A stretch of 64,000 nucleotides of DNA from Pseudomonas viridiflava (GTDB lineage Bacteria > Pseudomonadota > Gammaproteobacteria > Pseudomonadales > Pseudomonadaceae). The notes under the pieces are model-generated. The model did not search any database. It saw nothing but the letters and a program-made list of their open reading frames with translations, and was not told the DNA's origin. Positions 26,203 to 35,442 of the stretch are shown here, piece by piece. The first letter of the stretch is position 1. Each line of letters starts with the position of its first letter. The position numbers and the translations under genes are program-made. The DNA lies in assembly GCF_900589395.1 (NCBI RefSeq), contig NZ_UUIS01000073.1, positions 82,312-146,311 of the forward strand. Reading direction: 5' to 3'.

Positions 26203-27084
26203 TCAAGCCCACCCCGGAATCAGCGTTTCAAGCAGCCACGCCCCGGCCGGGCCCAGGCTGCGCTGGCGCGACCAGATCACATCCACCGCCGAGCGGCGTG
26301 GCCAGCCAGGCACATCGAGTTCCTTGAGTCGCCCGCCGGCATAACCGGACACCAGCCAGCGCGGCAGGGCCGACCAGCCAAAGCCGAATGCCGCCATGTC
26401 CATCAGCAGCAGGTAGTTGGGTGCCGACCACTGGCTGCAATTGCCCGCGGGCAGGTCGTCGGTCGGAACGGCATGTTCAACCAGGGTATTGAGGCGCAGG
26501 GCACGGTGCTGGTCCAGTTGCTGGTAATTGACCGTGTCGAACGCTGCCAGCGGGTGCTTATGACCAACGAACAACCCGAAATCGGCGCATTCGGCAATGG
26601 TCGCGTGACCGACTTCCGGCGGGTAGCCGGCCTGCGCCGAAAGCAGCCCCAGGCAGGCGCGGCCGCTCTGGATCAGGTTGACCGCATCGCCGTGCTCGGC
26701 GAACACGCATTCAAGCTCCAGGTCGGGAAAGCGCTCGTCCAGCTCGGCCATGCGCACTTCGAACTCGGCGAACTGGTTGGCATCGGAAAGCACCAGGGTC
26801 AGGCGCGGCTCGATGCCCTGGGCCAGGCGTGCGGCCGTGCGTTGCAGGCGGTCGGTGGCGCAGAGGATGTCTTCGACGCGCACCAGCATGGCCTTGCCCG
26901 CCTCGGTCAGCACCGGCTGGCGGGCCGAGCGGTCGAACAGTTCCAGGCCCAGGTCGATTTCCAGCCGGGCGATGGCTTCGCTGATGGTCGACTGGCGTTT
27001 GCCCAGCCGGCGTGCCGCAGCACTGAACGAGCCCAGGGCATTGATTTGTACAAAGGCTTCGAGCGCCTCGGGGGAATAACTCAT
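26203..27084 (-). CDS. LysR-family transcriptional regulator
   Basis: A 293-residue LysR regulator. The N-terminal winged helix-turn-helix is at about residues 6-65 (LEAFVQINALGSFSAAARRL, then QSTISEAIARLEIDLGLELF), followed by a substrate-binding domain (LTLVLSDANQFAEFE, FGFGWSALPRWLV). I chose ATG 27084 (MSYSPEALEAF) because the upstream extension has no family sequence. It is divergent from the PACE-type efflux gene across 98 bp, so it probably controls that gene, in the manner of AceR and aceI; this is inference. Confidence 0.92.
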   Translation of the reverse strand: MSYSPEALEAFVQINALGSFSAAARRLGKRQSTISEAIARLEIDLGLELFDRSARQPVLTEAGKAMLVRVEDILCATDRLQRTAARLAQGIEPRLTLVLSDANQFAEFEVRMAELDERFPDLELECVFAEHGDAVNLIQSGRACLGLLSAQAGYPPEVGHATIAECADFGLFVGHKHPLAAFDTVNYQQLDQHRALRLNTLVEHAVPTDDLPAGNCSQWSAPNYLLLMDMAAFGFGWSALPRWLVSGYAGGRLKELDVPGWPRRSAVDVIWSRQRSLGPAGAWLLETLIPGWA

Positions 27085-27182
27085 GGCAGCCGCCTCTATC
27101 GGTTTTTCCGATGGTAACCAATTTCTCGAGTACAGACTAACCGATGACAATCAGGCCTCTTTTGTAATCCGGTGCTGCTGCC

Positions 27183-27656
27183 ATGACCTCATCCCAACCG
27201 GCCCTGCCGGCCAAAACCCTAAAGGAGCGCGTTGTGCATGCGCTGCTGTTCGAAACTCTGGGTGTGCTGATCTGCGCGCCATTGCTGGCCTGGCTATTGG
27301 ATTATTCGCTGGGAACAATGGGCGCGCTGACGATCATGATCTCCACGGTCGCCATGCTCTGGAACATGCTGTTCAACACCCTGTTCGACCGCCTGCGTCG
27401 CCGCTTGCGGTTTGAGATGACTTTTGGCGCACGCGTGCTGCATGCATTGGGTTTCGAGGGCGGGTTGATTCTAGTGGTCGTGCCGATGGTGGCATGGTGG
27501 CTGTCGATCAGCTTGTGGCAGGCGTTCTGGCTCGACATCGGCGTGCTGCTGTTCTTCTTGCCCTACACCATGGCGTTCAACTGGGGCTACGACGTGCTGC
27601 GCGAGCGGGTGATGCGTGACAAACCGGCCACGGCCAACGGTGCGTGCAACAACTGA
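27183..27656 (+). CDS. PACE-family efflux transporter
   Basis: A 157-residue inner-membrane protein with four hydrophobic segments (about 22-42, 48-66, 93-113 and 118-138). It has the tandem bacterial transmembrane pair layout of PACE proteins such as AceI. Characteristic stretches are KERVVHALLFETLGVLICAP, with the membrane Glu, STVAMLWNMLFNTLFD and its second-half counterpart LPYTMAFNWGYDVLRER. The family exports biocides such as chlorhexidine, and possibly polyamines, by proton exchange. The divergent LysR gene is the likely regulator. Confidence 0.9.
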   Translation: MTSSQPALPAKTLKERVVHALLFETLGVLICAPLLAWLLDYSLGTMGALTIMISTVAMLWNMLFNTLFDRLRRRLRFEMTFGARVLHALGFEGGLILVVVPMVAWWLSISLWQAFWLDIGVLLFFLPYTMAFNWGYDVLRERVMRDKPATANGACNN

Positions 27657-27742
27657 TACGGTCAATGCCCGACGAGCTGTACGAGGCCCTCGCCGGCCAG
27701 TTGTCGCACACTGTGTCGATCAACAATCAGGAGTGTTAATCG

Positions 27743-28576
27743 ATGAGCACAGACATTCTCAAGCTGGCGGCCTTCAGCGATGGCGACCAGGGCGGCAACC
27801 CGGCTGGCGTCTGGATCGGCGAGGCGTTGCCCGACGAGGCGACGATGCAACGGATTGCTGCCGAGGTCGGCTTTTCCGAAACCGCCTTCGCGGCGCCGCT
27901 GGATGACGGCTGGCGCGTGCGTTATTTCTCGCCGCTGGCCGAAGTGCCGTTTTGCGGCCACGCCACCATTGCCCTGGGTGCAGCGCTGGCCGCCCGCAAC
28001 GGTGATGGGGTGTTCAAGCTGCAATTGAACCAGGCACAAATCACGGTCGAAGGCCATGCGCAAGGCCAACTGGTCTCGGCGGCCTTGCAATCGCCGCCCA
28101 CCCACAGCCAACTGGCCGATGAGGCGCTGGTGGACGAAGCGCTGGCGCTATTCGGTTATCGCCGCGACGAACTGGACCTGTGCATCCCGCCGGCACGGAT
28201 CAATGGCGGTGCCGGGCACCTGGTACTGGCCTTGAACAGCCGCGAGGCGCTCAGGGCCATGCGCTATGACCAGACGGCCGGCCATGCGCTGATGGTGCGG
28301 GAGAACTGGGCGACCATTGTGTTGGTGTTCGCTGAAAGCGAGCAGTCGTTCCATACCCGCAACCCGTTCGCCTTCGGCGGCGTCTATGAAGACCCGGCCA
28401 CCGGTGCGGCCACCGCGGCCCTGGCCGGTTACTTGCGCGACATTGGCTGGCCACATGGCGGGGTGATCGACATCCTGCAGGGCGAAGACATGGGCAGCCC
28501 GTCGCGGCTGCGGGCCGAGATCACCGACCAGCCTGGCGCTTCGATCCGGGTTTCGGGGATGGCGCGGTATTTGTGA
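27743..28576 (+). CDS. PhzF-like isomerase
   Basis: A 277-residue PhzF-family protein with the pseudo-symmetric diaminopimelate-epimerase fold. Family blocks are DGDQGGNPAGVWI, ...EVGFSETAFAAPLDDGWRVR (the catalytic Glu lies in FSET), SPLAEVPFCGHATIALGAAL and the second half EDPATGAATAALAGYLRD. The metabolic substrate of the stand-alone PhzF paralogues is mostly unknown, and no phenazine gene is nearby. It is followed by a strong palindrome that may end transcription. Confidence 0.9.
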   Translation: MSTDILKLAAFSDGDQGGNPAGVWIGEALPDEATMQRIAAEVGFSETAFAAPLDDGWRVRYFSPLAEVPFCGHATIALGAALAARNGDGVFKLQLNQAQITVEGHAQGQLVSAALQSPPTHSQLADEALVDEALALFGYRRDELDLCIPPARINGGAGHLVLALNSREALRAMRYDQTAGHALMVRENWATIVLVFAESEQSFHTRNPFAFGGVYEDPATGAATAALAGYLRDIGWPHGGVIDILQGEDMGSPSRLRAEITDQPGASIRVSGMARYL

Positions 28577-28602
28577 TTGGGTGTTTGGCTGTTGTGTGCT
28601 TT

Positions 28603-28649
28603 CTGTGAGAGGGGTTCCGGCCCGAAGAGGGTCGCAACCCCTCTCACAG
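28603..28649. terminator. Strong hairpin between convergent genes (GGTTCCGGCCC palindrome)
   Basis: The arms CTGTGAGAGGGGTTCCG and CGCAACCCCTCTCACAG pair almost perfectly around a GAAG-centred GGCCCGAAGAGGGTC core. It lies between a rightward and a leftward gene, so it may act as a bidirectional terminator, although no long T tract follows. The core is the same as the ends of the 12475-12907 element. Confidence 0.6.
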
Positions 28650-28707
28650 ACCGCCATACACCATCCAGACACTACACCACTTAAAAGAAAATCCGGAAAA
28701 TCACGTA

Positions 28708-29880
28708 TCAAGCCCTCAACCGTGCCCCACTGACCGCCACCCCCAGCAGCATCACCGCCACGATCATGAAGGCCGTCGCCAGGCTGCTCACATGCGCAAT
28801 AAAGCCGATCGCCGCCGGCCCCATCAAAATCCCGGCATACCCCAGCGTGGTCACCGCCGGAATCGCCACGCTTTCGGGCATGGTGGTCTGTCGGCCTGCA
28901 GCGCTGTAGCACACCGGCACGATATTCGAACAGCCCGCCCCCACCAGCGCATACCCCAGCAATGCCGCCTCCCAGGCCGGCACCACAGTCGACAACGCCA
29001 GCCCCACAGCCGCCAGCAGTCCGCCGAGAATGATCACCCGATTGGGACCGACCCGGCGCACAATGGCATCGCCAAACAACCGCCCCAGCGTCATGGTCAC
29101 CGCAAACACCGCATACCCCAGCCCCGCCCAGGCCGTGTCCATGCTGCGCACCGAACTCAGGAACACCGCGCTCCAGTCCAGCATGGCCCCTTCGGCCAGA
29201 AACACGGTAAAGCACAACAACCCGATGAACAGCACCACCCCGCGCGGAATGGCAAACGACGGCCCGTCAGTCGAACCGCCATACGGCAACAGGTGCGGCC
29301 TGGCCTTGAACAAGGTCAACAGCGTCAACACCACGACCACCAGGATCGCCACCAGTGGCGAGGCCCCCAGCCCCAGCAGCGCACTGACGCCGGCCGCCCC
29401 CACGATGCCGCCCAGGCTGAACAAGCCGTGAAAACCCGACATCATGGTCTTGCCGCTGGCACGCTCGACGATCACCGCCTGGATATTGGCCGTGCAGTCG
29501 ACCCCTCCCATGCCGATGCCGAACACAAACAGGGCCGCCACCAGCAGCGGCAGGCTCGACACCGTCGCCAGCAACGGCAGGCACAGGCAGATCAACAGCG
29601 TCGAGCCCACCAGCAGTCGCCGGCAGCCCCAGCGCGCCGCCAAGGCCCCAGCCACCGGCATGGCGCTGATCGACCCGACGCCCAGGCACAGCAGCAACAG
29701 GCCCAACATGCCGTCATCCAGCCCGACGCGGGCCTTGGCGTAAGGCACCAGTGGCGCCCAGGCGGCCATGCTGAAACCGGCGATGAAAAAGGCCAGCCGC
29801 GTGGCGGTCTGTTGCTGCTGGGCGGTACTGTCCATAGCGGTACTGCCCGTGGCGGCGTCAGGGTGTTCAAAAGAGGTCAT
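28708..29880 (-). CDS. MFS transporter, YbjJ-like
   Basis: A 390-residue major facilitator protein with about 12 membrane segments. The segment FHGLFSLGGIVGAAGVSALL and the early GFSMAAWAPLVPYAKAR are typical of the YbjJ-type MFS group, whose substrates are poorly known. I chose the ATG at 29880 because AAGGAG lies 7 bp upstream; the open frame extends to 29940 but that part has no family sequence. It is divergent from rarD across 274 bp and convergent with the phzF-like gene. Confidence 0.9.
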   Translation of the reverse strand: MTSFEHPDAATGSTAMDSTAQQQQTATRLAFFIAGFSMAAWAPLVPYAKARVGLDDGMLGLLLLCLGVGSISAMPVAGALAARWGCRRLLVGSTLLICLCLPLLATVSSLPLLVAALFVFGIGMGGVDCTANIQAVIVERASGKTMMSGFHGLFSLGGIVGAAGVSALLGLGASPLVAILVVVVLTLLTLFKARPHLLPYGGSTDGPSFAIPRGVVLFIGLLCFTVFLAEGAMLDWSAVFLSSVRSMDTAWAGLGYAVFAVTMTLGRLFGDAIVRRVGPNRVIILGGLLAAVGLALSTVVPAWEAALLGYALVGAGCSNIVPVCYSAAGRQTTMPESVAIPAVTTLGYAGILMGPAAIGFIAHVSSLATAFMIVAVMLLGVAVSGARLRA

Positions 29881-30154
29881 GCAAACTCCTTGTAAAGGGC
29901 GGCGTAAAGGTCGATGGGCATGCGCAATCAGACGCGCCAAGACCGTAGGTGTTCAGCCCGGCACCTGGCCGGATAAAGCGTTAAGCCGTGCGCTGAAAGT
30001 GACCGTGAGCGACCTGGGCGCACTATTTTCCGCCAACTTGCACCACAATTGACTACGCAACTGTTCTGAATCGTGAACAGTGCCTAGAATACGCGCAAAT
30101 CTGCCCCGATTCGGTGCAAGTCCTCACACCCTCATACCCTTCCAAGAGTCCGTC

Positions 30155-31039
30155 GTGCACAAAGGCATCGCGCTGTCGGTACTGGCTTCCTGCCTGTTCG
30201 GGGTCATGTACTTCTATACCTCCTTGATGACCCCGCTGACCGGCGAGGAAATCTTCGGTTGGCGCATGTTGCTGACCGTTCCTTGCGTGACGCTGTTCAT
30301 GCTGATCAGTGGCGACTGGCCGCTGGTGCGTGCCCTGGCCGTGCGCCTGTGGCGCCAGCCGGCGCTGGTGGCAGGCGTGATGCTGTCATCGGTGCTGATG
30401 GGCGCGCAATTGCTGCTGTTCATGTGGGCGCCCTTGCACGGGCGCAGCCTGGAAGTGTCACTGGGTTATTTTCTGCTGCCCCTGACCATGATCCTCACCG
30501 GGCGCGTGGTGTATGGCGAGCACTTGTCGCACCTGCAAAAGATCGCGGCGGCCTTCGCCACCTTCGGGGTGGCCCATGAAGTCTGGCGAATGGGCAGTTT
30601 CTCCTGGGAGACGCTGGTGGTCGCCATCGGCTACCCGGTGTATTTCGTGCTGCGCCGCAAGCTCAAGACCGATAACCTCGGCGGGCTGTGGTTCGACATG
30701 CTGTTCATGCTGCCCATCGGTGTGTGGTTCATCGCCAGCGGCGACCCGGCCGCCGCCCAGGACACACCGCGCCTGTACCTGCTTATCCCGCTGCTGGGGG
30801 TCATCAGCGCCTCGGCGCTGGTCAGCTATATCATTGCCAGCCGCGTATTGCCGTTCAGCCTGTTTGGCCTGCTCAGCTATGTCGAGCCGGTGTTGCTGGT
30901 GGGCGTGGCGTTGCTGCTGGGCGAAAGCATCAGCGGCGACGAATGGCTGACCTACATCCCGATCTGGATGGCAGTGCTGGTGCTGGTGCTCGAAGGCGCC
31001 AGGCACCTGCTCACGCAGCGTCGCCGGGACCGGGTTTGA
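30155..31039 (+). CDS. rarD: RarD-type EamA-family transporter
   Basis: A 294-residue inner-membrane protein with ten predicted membrane segments in two EamA halves. The N-terminus HKGIALSVLASCLFGVMYFY, then LTGEEIFGWRMLLTVPCVTL, is characteristic of RarD; so is LLSYVEPVLLVGVALLLGES near the end. I chose the GTG at 30155 because it gives the typical RarD start and length, while the upstream frame from a GTG at 30080 encodes unrelated residues. The substrate is unknown; chloramphenicol sensitivity has been linked to the family. Confidence 0.88.
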   Translation: MHKGIALSVLASCLFGVMYFYTSLMTPLTGEEIFGWRMLLTVPCVTLFMLISGDWPLVRALAVRLWRQPALVAGVMLSSVLMGAQLLLFMWAPLHGRSLEVSLGYFLLPLTMILTGRVVYGEHLSHLQKIAAAFATFGVAHEVWRMGSFSWETLVVAIGYPVYFVLRRKLKTDNLGGLWFDMLFMLPIGVWFIASGDPAAAQDTPRLYLLIPLLGVISASALVSYIIASRVLPFSLFGLLSYVEPVLLVGVALLLGESISGDEWLTYIPIWMAVLVLVLEGARHLLTQRRRDRV

Positions 31040-31852
31040 GCCGGTGGTAACGTGGATTGACGGTGCCTGTTTCCCGGCTGAAGCGGATCGCCACCCGACC
31101 GGTCCTACACGTTAATGCCGACCCGTCAAGCCTCGACGCGGACCTGTGGGAGGCAAGCTCTGCTGGCGATGACGGTGCGATAGACGCAGCAGGTGTGTTG
31201 GCCTTGCTGGCCCTTTCGCGGGCAAAGCCCCCTCCACTGAGTGGGTGTCGCATTGGATTACGTGCCTGGCCCCGACTGTGGGAGGCAGCTCTGCTGGCGA
31301 TGGCGGTGTGATAGACGCAGCAGGTGTGTTGGCCTTGCTGGCCCTTTCGCGGGCAAAGCCCCCTCCCACAAGATGATGTGGCCCTGGATCTTGTGCCCGG
31401 CACAAGACCTGTGGGAGGCAGCTCTGCTGGCGATGACGGTGCGATAGACGCAGCAGGTGTGTTGGCCTTGCTGGCCCTTTCGCGGGCAAAGCCCCCTCCC
31501 ATAAGATGATGTGGCCCTGGATCTTGTGCCCGGCACAAGACCTGTGGGAGGCAGCTCTGCTGGCGATGGCGGTGTGACAGGCGCAGCAGGTGGGTTGGCC
31601 TGGCTGGCCTGCATCACAAGCGCGATCTGCTTTTGAGGATTCGTCCTACATCACCCGCTGAATTAGCTGATTTCAGTTTTCGCCCCGACTCTTGATCCTC
31701 TATCTCCCCGGCGTACAGGTCACTGTCTGCGTCACCGTGTACGCCGCCCCTTCATGAACACTCCCACTGATGAACGCCTGAGCCACGTGCGAGCGGGCAT
31801 CTGTGCCTAATGCAGCCGCCTCATGTAAACCCTCAGCGGTAAAGGATCACCG
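31040..31852. other. 813-bp intergenic region with tandem REP array before vgrG
   Basis: The first ~570 bp are mostly a tandem array of ~133-bp REP-containing units (31146-31620, described separately). The remaining ~230 bp (31625-31852) are unique sequence and should hold the vgrG promoter. No confident -35/-10 pair, sigma-54 site or ORF was seen there. Confidence 0.65.
31146..31620 (+). repeat. Tandem array of ~133-bp REP-containing units
   Basis: Units begin with GTGGGAGGCA(G)CTCTGCTGGCGAT at 31146, 31278, 31411 and 31544, giving spacings of 132, 133 and 133 bp. Each contains GCAGCAGGTGTGTTGGCCTTG, GGCCCTTTCGCGGGCAAAGC and CCCCCTCCCA, the inverse of the first motif, so each unit is itself a potential hairpin. 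The last unit is truncated. Confidence 0.88.
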
Positions 31853-34585
31853 ATGACTGCGTCTCGACTCTTGCCTGAATTTACCCAGCACAATCGCCTG
31901 CTGCGCTTGCACACCTGCCTGGGCGAAGACGCGCTGCTGGCCGAATACCTCTGCGGCTGGGAGGCACTGGACCACGGCGGCTTCGGCCTGCAACTCTGTG
32001 CCTTGTCTTCCAATGCATCGCTGGCCATCGCAAAGCTCATCGGTGCCCCGGTGCTACTGGAAATGCTTTGCGATGACTCACGCACCGAGCTGCGGCCCTT
32101 TCATGGCCATGTCCGCAGTGTCGAGCGCGTTGGCAGCAATGGCGGATTCACCCGTTATCGTTTGCACATCCAGCCCTGGCTATTGTTTCTGGGCGAGCGT
32201 CAGGACAGCTTTGCCTTTCACGACATGAGCGTGATCGACATTTGCGAGCAGATCTTCAGGTTTTACCGGCACGACACCCTTCAGCCGCAGTGGCGCTGGC
32301 AGGTCGACGCCTTGTCGTACCCCAGACGTAGCCTGACCACGCAATATCAGGAAACTGACCTGGCGTTTGTCGAGCGTTTGCTGGCCGAAGAAGGGATTGC
32401 CTATCACTTTGAACATCGTGGCGATCGGCAGTCGCTGACACTGGGTCAGCACACGCTGGTGTTGTCCGACTGCAATGCGCGCTTGCAGGCCGGTGTTGCG
32501 GTCGCCGTGCCGTTTCAGCGCTGCGATGTCACCGAGACCCGAGACAGCATTCAACAGTGGTCCACCGAGCATCACTGGACGCAAGCGCAGGTGCAGCGCC
32601 AGAGCTGGGATCATCGCGCACGCGTGGTGAAGGTGGCCCACGCCAGCAGCAATGATCCGAGCATCCCCGGCAGCCTGGATCGCGACACGTCCGGCCCCTA
32701 TGCCTGGATCGATCCCCGTCAGGGCAATCGCCGTGCGCAACAGCACCTTGAAGCCGCTCAGGTAATACGGCATCAGGTGCAGGGTCAGGGCAGTTGGCGT
32801 CGTCTGGCGCCGGGCATGGCCCTCAGCCTGAGCGGGCATGGCACGGCATCGGCAAGCGACGCGTGGATTTGCCTGCGGGTCGAGCATCGGGCCCGCAACA
32901 ACCTGGATGTACACTTGCAGGCCGCCCTCGAAGCGAGTCTGGGCGCACTGTCTGGACCTGACGAGGCGTGGCACGGCTTCGGCGACCTTCAGCCCGGTGA
33001 TGCGGGGTTGTTTTATCGCAATCGCTTCAGCGTGCTGCCCGCGACCCAGACCTACCGCCCGCAGACCGCGGCAGGAGACGGTCGCCGCCTTCACCCCGAG
33101 CCCACGGTACGTGGCGCACAAACGGCCATCGTCGTCGGCAACGGCGAGCCGCTGCTGACCGACCGCGATCACCGGATCAAGGTGCAACTGCACTGGCAAC
33201 GCGGCGCCAAATCCGCCAGCCGCCGAGGCCACCCGCAAGACCTCGACAACGCCCCGGCCAACGGCCAGTCCGGCACCTGGGTGCGGGTCGCCACGGGGCT
33301 GGCAGGTCATAACTGGGGCAGTGCGTTTGTGCCGCGCCCGGGTCAGGAAGTGTGGATCGACTTTCTCGAAGGCTCGATAGACCGTCTGGTGGCGGTTAAA
33401 TCGCTCTACAACGGCCAAGGTCGGGCCGATGCCGGTCACAGCCGGATTGCCGGCGGTCCGTCGGGCAGCACCGCCAACACCCCGGTCTGGTTTCCCGGCA
33501 ACGGCCATGCCGACGTGCTGCATGGCTTCAAGACTCAGGATCTGGCGCAGAGCCGCATCGGTACAGGCGGTTATCGCCAGCTGCAACTGGACCACACGCC
33601 CGAGCAAAGCCGTGCCCAACTGTTCACCACCGACCAGCGCAGCGGCCTGACACTGGGGCATATCAAACAGTGCGAAGACAACCGGCGCCTCAAGGATCGT
33701 GGGCTGGGTATCGAACTTGCGACCCAGGCGCACGGCGCCATTCGGGCCGGCGACGGCTTGCTGCTCAGCACGGCGCGACCGGCACAGCCCATGGATGCCA
33801 AAAGCGTGCTGGGCGACCTGGAAAAATCTCAGGCCCTGCTCGATCAACTGGCCGACGCCGCACGGCAACACCATGCCGTCTTGCCGAACGAAACCACGCC
33901 ACTGCGGGCCAGCGAAGCGCTGTATGACAGCCAGCAATCCCTGTTGGCCACCGCCAGCGGTCAGCGCGCCGGGCAAGGGACAGGCGGTGGCGAAGGTCAG
34001 GCAAGCGCCTGGCAACAACCGATGCTGGTCCTGCACGCCGGCGCCGGGCTGCAAAGCTTGACCCCGCAGAGCCAGATCTGGGTGGCCGGCACCCACGCAA
34101 TCTTCAACGCTGGCGCTGATTTGAACCTCATCACTCAGGGCAAAGGCCAGTTCATTGCCGGTCAAGGGCTGGCGCTGTACACCCAGGGCGACAAACCCAA
34201 AGGCGGCCCACAGCAACAGACCGGCATCGCGCTGCATGCCGCCAGCGGTCAGGTGCGTCTCCAGGCCCAAACTGACAAAGCCCAACTCATCGCCAAGCGC
34301 AGCGTCATGCTGGCCAGCACGCAGGCCGGGGCGCATGTGCAGGGCAAGATCCATTTGCTGCTGACCGCCCAGGATGCGGCGGTCAGGCTGGAAGGGGGCT
34401 GCATCGATATTCGCGGGCCGGGGACCATGGCGTTGAAGGCGCAGGTGCATAAGTGGGAGGGGCCAATTGCGGCGCAGGGTTTGGCTAAGCCCGTGAATAA
34501 GGACGAGTTGAAACTCTGCAGTTTAAAAATGACCGATGCTGACAAGGCGCGTGGTGCCATGACGCCTGTTGGGAAGTTGCCATGA
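31853..34585 (+). CDS. vgrG: VgrG, type VI secretion spike protein
   Basis: A 910-residue VgrG that forms the trimeric puncturing tip of the type VI secretion needle. The N-terminal gp27-like part covers about residues 1-370 (TRYRLHIQPWLLFLGERQDS, DICEQIFRFY, YQETDLAFVERLLAEEGIAY). The gp5/OB region is at about 400-520 (HRIKVQLHWQRG, WVRVATGLAGHNWGSAFVPR). A long DUF2345-type beta-helical C-terminus runs to about residue 880. No T6SS core gene is in the window, so this is a satellite vgrG locus. It overlaps the next gene by 4 bp. Confidence 0.95.
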   Translation: MTASRLLPEFTQHNRLLRLHTCLGEDALLAEYLCGWEALDHGGFGLQLCALSSNASLAIAKLIGAPVLLEMLCDDSRTELRPFHGHVRSVERVGSNGGFTRYRLHIQPWLLFLGERQDSFAFHDMSVIDICEQIFRFYRHDTLQPQWRWQVDALSYPRRSLTTQYQETDLAFVERLLAEEGIAYHFEHRGDRQSLTLGQHTLVLSDCNARLQAGVAVAVPFQRCDVTETRDSIQQWSTEHHWTQAQVQRQSWDHRARVVKVAHASSNDPSIPGSLDRDTSGPYAWIDPRQGNRRAQQHLEAAQVIRHQVQGQGSWRRLAPGMALSLSGHGTASASDAWICLRVEHRARNNLDVHLQAALEASLGALSGPDEAWHGFGDLQPGDAGLFYRNRFSVLPATQTYRPQTAAGDGRRLHPEPTVRGAQTAIVVGNGEPLLTDRDHRIKVQLHWQRGAKSASRRGHPQDLDNAPANGQSGTWVRVATGLAGHNWGSAFVPRPGQEVWIDFLEGSIDRLVAVKSLYNGQGRADAGHSRIAGGPSGSTANTPVWFPGNGHADVLHGFKTQDLAQSRIGTGGYRQLQLDHTPEQSRAQLFTTDQRSGLTLGHIKQCEDNRRLKDRGLGIELATQAHGAIRAGDGLLLSTARPAQPMDAKSVLGDLEKSQALLDQLADAARQHHAVLPNETTPLRASEALYDSQQSLLATASGQRAGQGTGGGEGQASAWQQPMLVLHAGAGLQSLTPQSQIWVAGTHAIFNAGADLNLITQGKGQFIAGQGLALYTQGDKPKGGPQQQTGIALHAASGQVRLQAQTDKAQLIAKRSVMLASTQAGAHVQGKIHLLLTAQDAAVRLEGGCIDIRGPGTMALKAQVHKWEGPIAAQGLAKPVNKDELKLCSLKMTDADKARGAMTPVGKLP

Positions 34586-35442
34586 CGCTGCCTCTTGAGC
34601 ATCGACTGATCATCGAATCGCCTTATGCACTGCTTAATCCGCTCTGGGTAGAAAAGGAACTGTGGCAGGACCTTCCGCATATGGCCTTGAAGCCTACCCG
34701 CCTTGATGCCGATGCCGGACTGCTTCCGGTTATGCTGATCCTTGATGAACTCTCACTCACGCAGCGATTGGCGTTAATAAAGCGTGTGCAATGCTGGCAA
34801 GTCTCCAATGACTATCCGTTTTTTTGCGCACTGATTGAAAGCACTAAACCCGCAAAGCAAGTCGCGCGCCATTTCAACCGCCAGTTACTGCTGCGTAGGC
34901 CGGGCGAGCAGTTCAGCGTGTTGCGGTTTCATGATCCCAGGGTCTTTGAGCATTTACGCTGGATATTGATGCCGACCCAATTGGCTACCCTGATGGGCGC
35001 GGCAGACGCCTGGTATTGGCAGGACACAGATGGACAATGGCAGTGTGAAGTACGCCCCGAACTCAAAACCCTCACGATGGTGCTGTTTCAGCACCAGTTA
35101 GACACGCTGGGTCGGCTCGGCGTCCTCAATCGCATATTGGATCACCTGCGCCTTGAAGCGTTGAGCACGCGGTTCGACATGGACGTTCTCCGGCAACTGG
35201 ATGCCGTGCTAAGTCGCGCGTACAACCATGAAGGTCTGCGCGAAGACGCCGACGTTCAGTTATACGCCTGTCAGGCCGTGACTCTCCATCGCGATATCCA
35301 TCAACACCCTCTCTTGATCGATGCCTTGAACCAGGTGCGTGCAGGCCACTGTACCTATGAGAGTGCCTGCCGGAAGGTCGATCACCAAGAACTTCAAGCC
35401 TGGATCCACAGGGATGCAGTCATTCGCAAGGAAACCCCATGA
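34582..35442 (+). CDS. DUF4123 effector adaptor (Tap/TEC-type)
   Basis: A 286-residue DUF4123 protein. Such proteins are chaperones that load a specific effector onto its VgrG. The family pattern is visible in the N-terminal half: YALLNPLWVEKELW, YPFFCALIESTKPAKQVARH and LLLRRPGEQFSVLRFHDPRV, followed by FEHLRWILMPTQLATLMG. It starts in the vgrG stop codon and overlaps the effector start by 4 bp, the usual order vgrG-adaptor-effector. Codon use is slightly less GC-rich than the housekeeping genes around. Confidence 0.9.
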   Translation: MTLPLEHRLIIESPYALLNPLWVEKELWQDLPHMALKPTRLDADAGLLPVMLILDELSLTQRLALIKRVQCWQVSNDYPFFCALIESTKPAKQVARHFNRQLLLRRPGEQFSVLRFHDPRVFEHLRWILMPTQLATLMGAADAWYWQDTDGQWQCEVRPELKTLTMVLFQHQLDTLGRLGVLNRILDHLRLEALSTRFDMDVLRQLDAVLSRAYNHEGLREDADVQLYACQAVTLHRDIHQHPLLIDALNQVRAGHCTYESACRKVDHQELQAWIHRDAVIRKETP

